NCBI GenBank assembly: GCA_947063855.1
Contig: CAMSTW010000013.1
Location: forward strand, 1 to 52,044
Direction of reading: 5' to 3'
Length of the DNA stretch: 52,044 bases
From: an uncultured Dorea sp.
GTDB taxonomy: Bacteria > Bacillota > Clostridia > Lachnospirales > Lachnospiraceae
Below are positions 25,426 through 33,030 of this stretch, one piece after another. Position numbers and translations under genes: made by a program. The first letter of the stretch is position 1, and each line of letters starts with the position of its first letter. The notes under the pieces were generated by a model that worked only from the letters and a program-made list of their open reading frames with translations, ran no database searches and was not told the DNA's origin.

Positions 25426-25451
25426 GGGCTTTTCTTTCTAAAAAGAAAGAG

Positions 25452-25480
25452 TGTAAGTTTTGTAGAAAAAGTGATATAAT
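25452..25480 (+). promoter_or_regulatory. Candidate promoter before the structured leader of the hydrolase genes
   Basis: TATAAT at 25475-25480 is a consensus -10 box; TGTAAG (25452-25457), 17 bases upstream, is a weak -35. Transcription would begin about 25487, just before a stable RNA fold and 170 bases before the first hydrolase start. Confidence 0.5.
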
Positions 25481-25495
25481 GAGGTCAGACGATTG

Positions 25496-25553
25496 ATTCC
25501 GCCATCGCCCCGTTTCGGGAATGCCTGGTATGTGCAGGCTGCGGTGGCGGAAT
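25496..25553 (+). ncRNA. Candidate structured leader RNA with a three-way junction
   Basis: ATTCCGCCATCGC (25496-25508) pairs with GCGGTGGCGGAAT (25541-25553), 13 pairs with one G-U. Inside are two adjacent hairpins: CCCG-TTT-CGGG (25509-25519) and GCCTG-GTATGTG-CAGGC (25523-25539). The tail is TTTATTTC, which could make it a terminator. It lacks the conserved residues of purine riboswitches, and I recognise no known class. It lies between a promoter and the first ADP-ribosylglycohydrolase gene. Confidence 0.5.
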
Positions 25554-25655
25554 TTATTTCTTCCTATGTGGTTGGGGTGTTGTTCAAGGACGGAAGTTTT
25601 AAGATGCCCTTCCTGACACAGACAGGGCAATAAAGAAAATGCGGAGGACAAAGAA

Positions 25656-26696
25656 ATGTTGTATGACAGGATATTGGGAGGACTGATTGGAGCGGGGGCA
25701 GGAGACGCCATGGGAGCCGCGACTGAGGCGAGGACGACGGAACAGATTCTGGAGTATTTCGGGCATGAGGTGACAGATTTTGAGACGCCGCCCGCGGATA
25801 CCTTCGGGGCAGGGAATATTCCGGGACAGCTGACGGATGATTTTAGTTCGGCTTATTTTGTGGCAAGGCATATTGCGGATCATGATGGTGCGGTGACAGA
25901 GAAGGTGGTACAAGAAGCCATGATCGAATGGTCAAAGCACAGCGAATTCTTCGATCGTTTCGCAGGACCGACTACAAGACTGGCAATCCGAAGATACAAG
26001 GGGGAAGAGATTGAAGAACCAAAAGGAGTGCAGCTGGTATCAAGGCAGGCCACAAACGGGGCGGCCATGAAGATATCTCCGATCGGCCTGCTGAATGCAG
26101 GGGATGTGGACGGGGCTATCCGCGACGCGGTGACAGTGACCAGGGTTACCCATGACAATTACCTTGCAATCTCCGGGGGCTGTGCAGTGGCTGCGGCGGT
26201 AAGCCGGGCGGTGATGCCGGATGCGGACGTATATAATATCCTTCAGGCAGGACTCTACGGCGCCAGGGAAGGGGAGCGGATCGGCAGGGAGACGGCAAGA
26301 GATGTGGCGGGTCCGTCTGTGGTCAAGCGGATGGAGATGGCGATAGACATCGGCCTTGGTCCGGGGACGGCCAGGGAGAAGATGGTTGAACTAGGGCACC
26401 GTATCGGGGCAGGGCTTCATGTGTCAGAAGCAATTCCCTGTGCATTTGGTCTTTTTGCGGCCAATCAGGGGGAGGCCATGGGCAGTATCATCGGTGCGGT
26501 GAATGTGGGATACGATACAGATACCATTGCCACGATGGCAGGCGCGATAGCGGGAGCGCTGGGAGGAGCGGATAAGTTCCCCGGGCATTTCCTGCCGATC
26601 CTGGAAGAGGTGAATCATCTGGATATCACGGGACTTGCGAAGGATCTGGCCAGAATTGCTGCGGAGAGGCTTTTCGCAGGAAAGGAGGGAAGATAG
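25656..26696 (+). CDS. ADP-ribosylglycohydrolase-family protein (complete metal site)
   Basis: This 346-residue all-helical enzyme is of the DraG/ARH family, which cleaves N- or O-glycosidic bonds to ADP-ribose with two Mg ions. It has the opening GGLIGAGAGDAMGAATE, the metal motif LTDDFS (Asp61, Asp62), NGAAMKISPIGLL, and the C-terminal metal motif GYDTDTIATMAGAIAGA (Asp287, Asp289). Many bacterial members have unknown substrates, and sugar-operon members may act on nucleosides or other N-glycosides. CGGAGG lies upstream. It directly precedes a second family member (adjacent, no gap). Placement after a sugar importer and kinase suggests it frees a pentose-like sugar; this is inference. Confidence 0.9.
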   Translation: MLYDRILGGLIGAGAGDAMGAATEARTTEQILEYFGHEVTDFETPPADTFGAGNIPGQLTDDFSSAYFVARHIADHDGAVTEKVVQEAMIEWSKHSEFFDRFAGPTTRLAIRRYKGEEIEEPKGVQLVSRQATNGAAMKISPIGLLNAGDVDGAIRDAVTVTRVTHDNYLAISGGCAVAAAVSRAVMPDADVYNILQAGLYGAREGERIGRETARDVAGPSVVKRMEMAIDIGLGPGTAREKMVELGHRIGAGLHVSEAIPCAFGLFAANQGEAMGSIIGAVNVGYDTDTIATMAGAIAGALGGADKFPGHFLPILEEVNHLDITGLAKDLARIAAERLFAGKEGR

Positions 26697-27752
26697 ATGA
26701 ACCAGAAGATATTAGGATGCATCCTTGGAGCAGCGACAGGCGACGCCATGGGGGCGGCGACGGAGACGAAGTCCGCCGGTCAGATACGTAAGCTGTTTGG
26801 AGGGCGGGTTGAGGAATTTATGACGCCTCCCGTGGATGTGCCGGCAAGAGGCAGGAAGGCGGGTCAGGTAACAGATGCATTCAGCATTCCTTATATTCTG
26901 ACGGAGCATTTGCTTAAGACAGGTGGAAAGGCTTCGAGGAAGACAGGGGAGGAAGCTCTGATGGAATGGGGAAGGACCGAATATTTCGAGCCTTTTGCGG
27001 GGATGACTACAAGAAATGTGGTGAACCGGCTGAACCAGAATGATAAGATGGATCTGTGGTCTTACATTGGCCATCTTGGCAATAAACTGTACAAGGGACA
27101 TTATTATGCATTGTCCTCGAACGGAGCCGCAAGCAAGGCATATCCGGAAGGACTCTTAAGCGGCGGGGATGTGGAGCGGGCGATTGCGGATACCGTAGAG
27201 ATTACCATGTCGTCCCATGACGACCCATACAGTATCTCAGGGGCCTGTGCAGTGGCGGCGGCTGTCAGTGAGGCGTTGAAGGAAGGGACTTCGGTCTACG
27301 AGATTGTGAAGGCGGCTCATTATGGAAGTGTCAGGGGAGAGACGCTGGCACGCGCAAGGGAGGACATCTGGACTTATCCGGGTCCCTCAGTCACGAAGCG
27401 TATCGAGATGGCTGTGCAGATTGCCATGCATAGCGGAAGCAGCAGAGATATTGTTTCGGAGCTTGGGGAGAGGATTGGCAGCGGACCGGCTGTTGCGGAG
27501 ACGGTGCCGGCGGCTCTGGGTATTCTTATTGCGAATCAGGGAGATACTATGGAGAGTATCTATGACGCGGTCAATATAGGCGACGAGACCTGTGCCATAG
27601 CCTGTATCACAGGCGCCATAGCGGGAGGATACAACGGCGCGGACAGTATTACGGAGGGGTATCTGGATATGATTGAAGAGAAAAACGGTATGTGTCTGAG
27701 AAGGCAGGCAGAAGAGATTGAGAAGCTGCTTGGTACTAGTACACGCGGTTAG
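26697..27752 (+). CDS. ADP-ribosylglycohydrolase-family protein with altered metal ligands
   Basis: This 351-residue paralogue of the preceding protein starts on the base after its stop. It keeps the family opening (GCILGAATGDAMGAATE) and overall length, but the N-terminal metal motif TDD is TDA (Thr59-Asp60-Ala61) and the C-terminal DTD is replaced: GDETCAIA aligns with GYDTDTIA, so the two metal Asp become Glu297 and Cys299. NGAAM becomes NGAAS. The frame is intact with no stop, so it is maintained, probably as a non-catalytic partner of the first protein or with a different reaction. The aligned residues were placed by hand, and an exact alignment is needed. The pair is translationally coupled. 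Confidence 0.88.
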   Translation: MNQKILGCILGAATGDAMGAATETKSAGQIRKLFGGRVEEFMTPPVDVPARGRKAGQVTDAFSIPYILTEHLLKTGGKASRKTGEEALMEWGRTEYFEPFAGMTTRNVVNRLNQNDKMDLWSYIGHLGNKLYKGHYYALSSNGAASKAYPEGLLSGGDVERAIADTVEITMSSHDDPYSISGACAVAAAVSEALKEGTSVYEIVKAAHYGSVRGETLARAREDIWTYPGPSVTKRIEMAVQIAMHSGSSRDIVSELGERIGSGPAVAETVPAALGILIANQGDTMESIYDAVNIGDETCAIACITGAIAGGYNGADSITEGYLDMIEEKNGMCLRRQAEEIEKLLGTSTRG

Positions 27753-27792
27753 GTGAAACAGTAGGAGAAACAAGGAGTCGGGAGAGATACAG

Positions 27793-29145
27793 ATGGAACA
27801 GATGACATTATTTGACGAAAGGCCGCAGACAGCGCCCCTGGCGAGCCGTCTGCGCCCGGAGACGCTTTTAGAGTTCGCAGGTCAGGAGCATCTGCTGGGG
27901 GAAGGGAAGATGCTGCGCCAGTTGATTGAGCGTGATCAGATCTCCTCCATGATATTCTGGGGTCCGCCCGGAGTTGGCAAGACGACGCTGGCGAGTATTA
28001 TAGCCGGAAGGACGAAAGCGGATTTTATCAATTTCAGTGCGGTCACCAGCGGGATCAAAGAGATCAAGGAAGTGATGAACCAGGCAGAGAACAGCCGGAG
28101 GATGGGGATTCGTACCGTTCTTTTTGTAGATGAGATCCACAGGTTTAACAAGGCGCAGCAGGATGCTTTCCTGCCCTATGTAGAGAAGGGAAGCATTACC
28201 CTGATCGGAGCGACGACAGAGAATCCCTCCTTCGAGGTTAACGCGGCGCTTTTGTCCAGATGCCGGGTGTTCGTATTAAAGGCGTTGGAGGAAGAAGACC
28301 TTGTGAAGGTTCTTATGCATGCGCTTAAGAGTCCCAAAGGCCTTGGCCCTCAGAATGTCCGGATTACGAAGCAGCAGGTGACGGCAATCGCCGCATTTGC
28401 TAACGGAGATGCCAGGACGGCTCTCAATACGCTGGAGATGGCGGTGACGAACGGGGAGATCAGCGCCGAAGGAATCCTTGTGACGGATGAAGGACTTACG
28501 CAGTGCATCAGCAGGAAGTCGCTGCTCTACGACAAGAACGGAGAAGAGCATTATAATCTGATTTCCGCCCTCCACAAGTCCATGCGCAACAGCGATCCCG
28601 ATGCGGCCATCTACTGGATGCTCCGAATGCTGGAAGGCGGGGAGAATCCCCTGTATATCGCAAGAAGACTGATCCGTTTCGCCAGTGAGGACGTAGGGAT
28701 GGCGGACAGCCACGCGCTGCAAGTAGCCGTGGCGGCCTACCAGGCGTGCCATTTCCTGGGGATGCCGGAGTGTGACGTACACCTGACTCATGCGGTCACA
28801 TATCTTTCCATGGCGCCAAAGTCCAATGCACTCTATGCGGCGTGTGAGATGTGCAAGCAGGATGTGAAGAATCTCAGGGCAGAGCCGGTTCCGCTTAAGC
28901 TTCGCAATGCCCCCACGAAGCTCATGAAGGAGCTGAATTACGGCAGGGGATACGAATACGCGCATGATACAGAAGAGAAGCTGACGCATATGCAGTGTAT
29001 GCCGGAATCCTTAAGCGGCAGGGAGTATTACCGACCGACCGTTCAGGGGGAAGAACGAGAGATTGCCGGCAGATTAGATAAGATTAAGGCATGGAGGAAT
29101 TATGGTGGAAGAAAAGGAGAAGAATTCATTCCAGAAGATTTATGA
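27793..29145 (+). CDS. rarA: Replication-associated recombination protein A (RarA/MgsA)
   Basis: This 450-residue AAA+ ATPase is related to the clamp loader and to eukaryotic WRNIP1; it acts at stalled replication forks. It shows LLEFAGQEHLLGEGKML, Walker A GPPGVGKTTLA, Walker B VLFVDEIHRFNKAQQDAFLP, sensor 1 LIGATTENPSFEVN and the C-terminal tetramerisation part (ARRLIRFASEDVGMADSHAL; YGRGYEYAHD). Length is normal. GGGAGA precedes the ATG. It ends inside the MGMT-family gene, which overlaps it by 44 bases in another frame; the two are commonly neighbours in Clostridia. Confidence 0.96.
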   Translation: MEQMTLFDERPQTAPLASRLRPETLLEFAGQEHLLGEGKMLRQLIERDQISSMIFWGPPGVGKTTLASIIAGRTKADFINFSAVTSGIKEIKEVMNQAENSRRMGIRTVLFVDEIHRFNKAQQDAFLPYVEKGSITLIGATTENPSFEVNAALLSRCRVFVLKALEEEDLVKVLMHALKSPKGLGPQNVRITKQQVTAIAAFANGDARTALNTLEMAVTNGEISAEGILVTDEGLTQCISRKSLLYDKNGEEHYNLISALHKSMRNSDPDAAIYWMLRMLEGGENPLYIARRLIRFASEDVGMADSHALQVAVAAYQACHFLGMPECDVHLTHAVTYLSMAPKSNALYAACEMCKQDVKNLRAEPVPLKLRNAPTKLMKELNYGRGYEYAHDTEEKLTHMQCMPESLSGREYYRPTVQGEEREIAGRLDKIKAWRNYGGRKGEEFIPEDL

Positions 29146-29431
29146 TGTGATCCGGCAGATTCCGGAAGGCAAGGTGGCGTCCTACGGTCAGATCGCAGCG
29201 CTTGCAGGCAACCGCCGCTGGGCCAGGGTCGTAGGCTACGCCCTTCATGCAGTCCCCTGTAACAGCGATTTGCCCTGTCACCGCGTCGTAACGAAGGACG
29301 GCAGGATGTCCTGTGCATTCGGAAGCGGGAGATGCAACCGTCAGACAGAGTTGTTGAAGGCGGAAGGAGTCGAATTCACAGACGACCGGGTGGATATGGG
29401 GAAATATCAATGGAAGAAGACGATATTCTAA
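29102..29431 (+). CDS. MGMT-family alkyltransferase-like protein, single DNA-binding domain
   Basis: This 109-residue protein consists only of the C-terminal DNA-binding/active-site domain of O6-methylguanine-DNA methyltransferase. It shows FQKIYDVIRQIPEGKVASYGQIAALAGNRRWARVVG (helix-turn-helix with the Arg finger region), then LPCHRVVTKDG with Cys59. Alkyltransferase-like proteins of this size usually have Trp or Ala in place of Cys, so an active Cys in a one-domain protein is notable; such MGMT-related proteins are known in Firmicutes. The only in-frame ATG overlaps the end of rarA by 44 bases. A strong terminator follows at 29481. Confidence 0.9.
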   Translation: MVEEKEKNSFQKIYDVIRQIPEGKVASYGQIAALAGNRRWARVVGYALHAVPCNSDLPCHRVVTKDGRMSCAFGSGRCNRQTELLKAEGVEFTDDRVDMGKYQWKKTIF

Positions 29432-29480
29432 ACAATTTTCTGATTATGGTAGTTTTCAATGCGTATCTGAAAGAGATAAG

Positions 29481-29529
29481 AACAGCCCTGAGGAACCTCC
29501 GCTATGCGGCGCTCCTTAGGGCTGTTTTC
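29481..29529. terminator. Bidirectional hairpin terminator between convergent genes
   Basis: AACAGCCCT (29481-29489) pairs with AGGGCTGTT (29518-29526), extended inward by AGGA/TCCT and TCCGC/GCGG, and is followed by TTTC on the plus strand. It separates the rarA-MGMT transcript from the convergent lipoprotein gene. Confidence 0.85.
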
Positions 29530-29538
29530 AGACATATT

Positions 29539-30621
29539 TTACGGCATCACAAGTATCGTAGTCGCCAGATTGGATAATTCCGAGTCCGTCATACTTGCAT
29601 CCAGCAGGGTAGAGACATTGATGGGTACAGTGACCGTCGTAGGCTCGCCGTATGTAGGAGCCGCCGCATATTTCTCCATAGCCTGTACAAGACCGGCCGA
29701 GACCTCCTCGATCGTATAATAAGTCCCGTTCTCGAACTCATGGTACGCCTCCAGGAAGCTTGTGTTCGGCGTCGTAGTGATATCGACCGTATAGCTGTAG
29801 ATCCCGGCTTCCTTCTTAGGGACGCCCACCGTATACTGGCACTGCTTCATAATGCTCTTAAGCGCCTCCTGATACCTTGGTATGTACGCCTCAGAGAGGT
29901 CGGAAGGCGGGGTAAATACATCGGCCTCATACCATGCCATAGCCTCTTCTTCGGTGCGGTTCGTATGCACGGCGAAGCGGGCCACGTCCCCTTTAAAAGA
30001 AGCGTTCAGATATGCATTGATGAAATCATAGCTGTCCAGGACATCACAGACCGTGTTATAGGGTTCCATGTATCCGGGGATCGCCTGGGCGATGAACTTG
30101 TCAAGGCTCTCCTGCCCAAGCGCATACTTTTCACCGTCTTTGGTGACTTCCAGTGTGGAGATAATCTCCGTATCATAAGAAGGCGACGCCTCAATCGCGG
30201 AAGCATCCGCTTCAAGGATGGAAGAGACGGCGCCGGCAAGCTCCGTGGTCTCAAGCGTCTCCATCCATTCGGCGTTCGCAGTCTCTAGTGTATTCTTGAT
30301 ATTGAGCGGGGTATATGTAACCTGGACAGAGTAGGTTCCGTCGTTCATCTTCCGTGCCTTTGCGACCTCAAAAGTAATGTGCTGAAAGGAGTCTTTCATA
30401 AAAACCAGATACGGCTCCCTTAGTTCTTCTGGAAACTGAAGCACGAACTGCTCGTTACTCTCCGCAATCCCTTCGTCCAGAAGCTTCGTGAAGCTTACGC
30501 ATCCTTTCTCCTTCATGGAGGTGATCTGTTCTCCTACATATTTCTCTGCGGTATCCTTGTTGCAGCCGGTAAGAAAGACCAGTGCAAGCAGACAAGGTAT
30601 CAGTAGTGTTCGTCTACGCAT
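29539..30621 (-). CDS. Lipoprotein of unknown function
   Basis: This ~360-residue protein has a basic start (MRRRTLL), a hydrophobic core and a lipobox LTGC (Cys20), so it is a surface lipoprotein. The rest is soluble and mixed, with a segment (QFVLQFPEELREPYLVFMKDSFQHITFEV in two halves) and a second, similar half around VARFAVHTNRTEEEAMAW, suggesting two related domains like those in some DUF5105-type lipoproteins of Clostridia; I cannot assign a family with certainty. AGGGGGA lies nine bases before the chosen ATG (30621). An in-frame ATG at 30654 would put an improbable polar extension before the signal peptide. Confidence 0.85.
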   Translation of the reverse strand: MRRRTLLIPCLLALVFLTGCNKDTAEKYVGEQITSMKEKGCVSFTKLLDEGIAESNEQFVLQFPEELREPYLVFMKDSFQHITFEVAKARKMNDGTYSVQVTYTPLNIKNTLETANAEWMETLETTELAGAVSSILEADASAIEASPSYDTEIISTLEVTKDGEKYALGQESLDKFIAQAIPGYMEPYNTVCDVLDSYDFINAYLNASFKGDVARFAVHTNRTEEEAMAWYEADVFTPPSDLSEAYIPRYQEALKSIMKQCQYTVGVPKKEAGIYSYTVDITTTPNTSFLEAYHEFENGTYYTIEEVSAGLVQAMEKYAAAPTYGEPTTVTVPINVSTLLDASMTDSELSNLATTILVMP

Positions 30622-30845
30622 AGTGCATGTCCCCCTGTGATTTTTATTATCCATATTGTATCACTCCCAAAACTTGTCTTCAATAGTAAATACTACTGGA
30701 AAAATGAGAGTATTTTATATATAATGATGTGGAAGGCAAAAAGTAGCATTTTTGCAGACAGGAGAAAGGGACACAGGTCAAACATGAGGAACTGCAGTAT
30801 GGTCATGTGTATATTACGGTTCCAGTACAAAGAAGGAGATTTTAT

Positions 30846-31562
30846 ATGGAAATGTTATCAATCGAGAAAGAATTAATGGGGAACTCTTACCCGGGACGTG
30901 GCATTATCATTGGAAAAAGTGCAGACGGAAGCAAGGCTGTAACCGCGTATTTTATCATGGGGAGAAGCGTGAACAGCCGTAACCGTATCTTTGTGGAGGA
31001 AGGAGAGGGGATCCACACGCAGGCATTCGATCCGGCGAAGCTTACCGACCCAAGTCTGGTCATCTACGCGCCGGTACGAGTGCTGGGGAATAAGACCATA
31101 GTGACCAACGGGGATCAGACGGATACCATCTATGAGGGGATGGACCGGCAGATGACCTTCGAGCAGTCCTTAAGAAGCCGTGAGTTTGAGCCGGACGGGC
31201 CGAATTACACGCCAAGGATATCCGGGATCATGCATATTGAGAACGGGACTTACAACTATGCCATGTCCATCTTGAAGAGCAACAACGGAAGCCCGGACAG
31301 CTGTAACCGCTACACCTTCGCATACGAGAATCCGGCGGCCGGAGAGGGACATTTTATCCATACCTATAAGTGCGACGGGGATCCGCTGCCAAGCTTTGAA
31401 GGCGAGCCGAAGCTTATCGGTATCCCGGACGATATGGAGGCGTTCACCACGCTTCTGTGGAACAGCCTGAATGAGGATAATAAGGTGTCTCTGTTTGTAA
31501 GGTATATTGATATTGCGTCAGGCGCCTATGAGACAAGAATCGTGAATAAGAATCATGAATAA
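30846..31562 (+). CDS. purO: IMP cyclohydrolase, PurO type
   Basis: This ~238-residue enzyme closes the purine ring: it converts FAICAR to IMP, the last step of de novo synthesis. The sequence (SIEKELMGNSYPGRGIIIGK; YFIMGRSVNSRNRIF; LVIYAPVRVLGNKTIVTNGDQTDTI in two parts; NYTPRISGIMHIENG) matches the archaeal-type PurO fold rather than the N-terminal domain of bacterial PurH. AAGGAG lies seven bases before ATG 30846; the longer frame from 30807 has no ribosome site. The next gene is a stand-alone AICAR transformylase, 21 bp away, so the two separate proteins together replace bifunctional PurH. Confidence 0.93.
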   Translation: MEMLSIEKELMGNSYPGRGIIIGKSADGSKAVTAYFIMGRSVNSRNRIFVEEGEGIHTQAFDPAKLTDPSLVIYAPVRVLGNKTIVTNGDQTDTIYEGMDRQMTFEQSLRSREFEPDGPNYTPRISGIMHIENGTYNYAMSILKSNNGSPDSCNRYTFAYENPAAGEGHFIHTYKCDGDPLPSFEGEPKLIGIPDDMEAFTTLLWNSLNEDNKVSLFVRYIDIASGAYETRIVNKNHE

Positions 31563-31583
31563 GAATCAGGAGGTATAGACATT

Positions 31584-32762
31584 ATGAAAGAATTGGAATT
31601 AAAGTATGGCTGTAACCCCAATCAGAAGCCGTCTAAGATCTACATGGCAGATGGCGGCGAGCTTCCGATCCAGGTATTGAACGGGAAGCCGGGCTACATC
31701 AATTTCCTGGATGCGTTCAACGGATGGCAGCTTGTGAAAGAATTAAAGAGAGCGACCGGACTTGCGGCGGCCACATCCTTCAAGCATGTATCGCCGGCAG
31801 GAGCGGCGGTGGGACTTCCGCTTAGCGAGACCCTTGCGAAGATCTACTGGGTGGACGATCTGGGAGAGCTGTCACCCCTTGCCAGCGCCTATGCAAGGGC
31901 GAGAGGCGCAGACCGTATGTCTTCTTTCGGAGATTTCATCTCTCTGTCGGACGTCTGCGACGCAGATACGGCGAAGCTTATCAAGAGAGAGGTCTCAGAC
32001 GGAGTGATCGCGCCCGGATATGAGCCGGAGGCTCTTGAGATCCTGAGGGGCAAGAAGAACGGCAATTATAATGTGATCCAGATCGATCCGGATTATGTGC
32101 CGGAGCCTCTGGAGCATAAGGATGTATTCGGCATTACCTTCGAGCAGGGAAGGAATGAGCTGAAGATAGACGATGAGTTCTTTGCAAATGTTGTGACAGA
32201 GAATAAGGAACTGACGGATCAGGCGAAGATGGATCTGGCCATTTCCATGATCACGCTCAAGTATACCCAGTCCAATTCCGTATGCTATGTGAAGGAGGGG
32301 CAGGCGATCGGTATCGGCGCCGGGCAGCAGTCCAGGATTCACTGTACCCGTCTTGCCGGACAGAAGGCAGATAACTGGTGGCTGAGACAGGCGCCGCAGG
32401 TGATGAATCTTCCGTTCGTAGACACGATCCGGCGTGCCGACAGGGACAATGCGATCGACCTCTATATCGGCGAGGATTATATGGACGTGCTCTCGGATGA
32501 CGCATGGCCGGCGATCTTCAGGGAGAAGCCGGAGGTCTTCACAAGAGAAGCTAAAAGAGAGTGGCTTGACAAGCTAACAGACGTGGCCCTTGGATCTGAC
32601 GCGTTCTTCCCGTTCGGGGACAATATCGAGCGCGCGCACAGGAGCGGCGTGAAGTATATCGCGCAGCCAGGCGGCTCGGTAAGGGACGATAACGTGATCG
32701 AGACCTGTAATAAGTACGGAATGGCGATGGCATTCACAGGACTCCGCCTGTTCCACCATTAA
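31584..32762 (+). CDS. purH: AICAR transformylase (phosphoribosylaminoimidazolecarboxamide formyltransferase), stand-alone
   Basis: This 392-residue enzyme has only the AICARFT half of PurH; it transfers a formyl group from 10-formyl-THF to AICAR. The catalytic Lys-His pair lies in [13 protein letters not shown], with [50 protein letters not shown] and the C-terminal [29 protein letters not shown] region. The IMP cyclohydrolase domain (first ~200 residues of normal PurH) is absent and is supplied by the upstream gene. AGGAGGT precedes the ATG. A strong terminator follows 27 bp after the stop, closing a two-gene purine operon. Confidence 0.95.
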   Translation: MKELELKYGCNPNQKPSKIYMADGGELPIQVLNGKPGYINFLDAFNGWQLVKELKRATGLAAATSFKHVSPAGAAVGLPLSETLAKIYWVDDLGELSPLASAYARARGADRMSSFGDFISLSDVCDADTAKLIKREVSDGVIAPGYEPEALEILRGKKNGNYNVIQIDPDYVPEPLEHKDVFGITFEQGRNELKIDDEFFANVVTENKELTDQAKMDLAISMITLKYTQSNSVCYVKEGQAIGIGAGQQSRIHCTRLAGQKADNWWLRQAPQVMNLPFVDTIRRADRDNAIDLYIGEDYMDVLSDDAWPAIFREKPEVFTREAKREWLDKLTDVALGSDAFFPFGDNIERAHRSGVKYIAQPGGSVRDDNVIETCNKYGMAMAFTGLRLFHH

Positions 32763-32788
32763 TCGAACCAAAGACAGTTATAAGGTAG

Positions 32789-32839
32789 AACATCTAAGTA
32801 CGAAGCGGCAGTTTTTGCGTTTTGTACTTAGATGTTTTG
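32789..32839 (+). terminator. Rho-independent terminator of the purine operon
   Basis: AACATCTAAGTAC (32789-32801) pairs perfectly with GTACTTAGATGTT (32824-32836), 13 pairs, followed by TTG...TTT. The loop is 22 bases and T-rich. Confidence 0.8.
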
Positions 32840-32929
32840 AATTTGTAACCGCATAAGGTAAAAATCTCTCTCCCTTGAACAGAACCCTGCCGTACAGTCA
32901 GAAATTTTTTAAACCACTTGAAAATATAG

Positions 32930-32958
32930 TTGTATATTAGGGAGAAAAAATATATAAT
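32930..32958 (+). promoter_or_regulatory. Promoter of glmM
   Basis: TTGTAT at 32930-32935, a 17-base spacer and TATAAT at 32953-32958 lie 73 bases before the likely start at 33031. Confidence 0.7.
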
Positions 32959-33030
32959 AGTAAAGGCGCTTGCGATAATTGTGCAAAAAAAATGGTAAAT
33001 AAGGCAAATGATGTGAAGGAGTTAATGACT

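Noticed and set aside
25496..25553. Purine riboswitch ahead of the hydrolase genes
   Set aside because: A three-way junction is possible, but the conserved core and loop-loop bases of purine riboswitches are absent.
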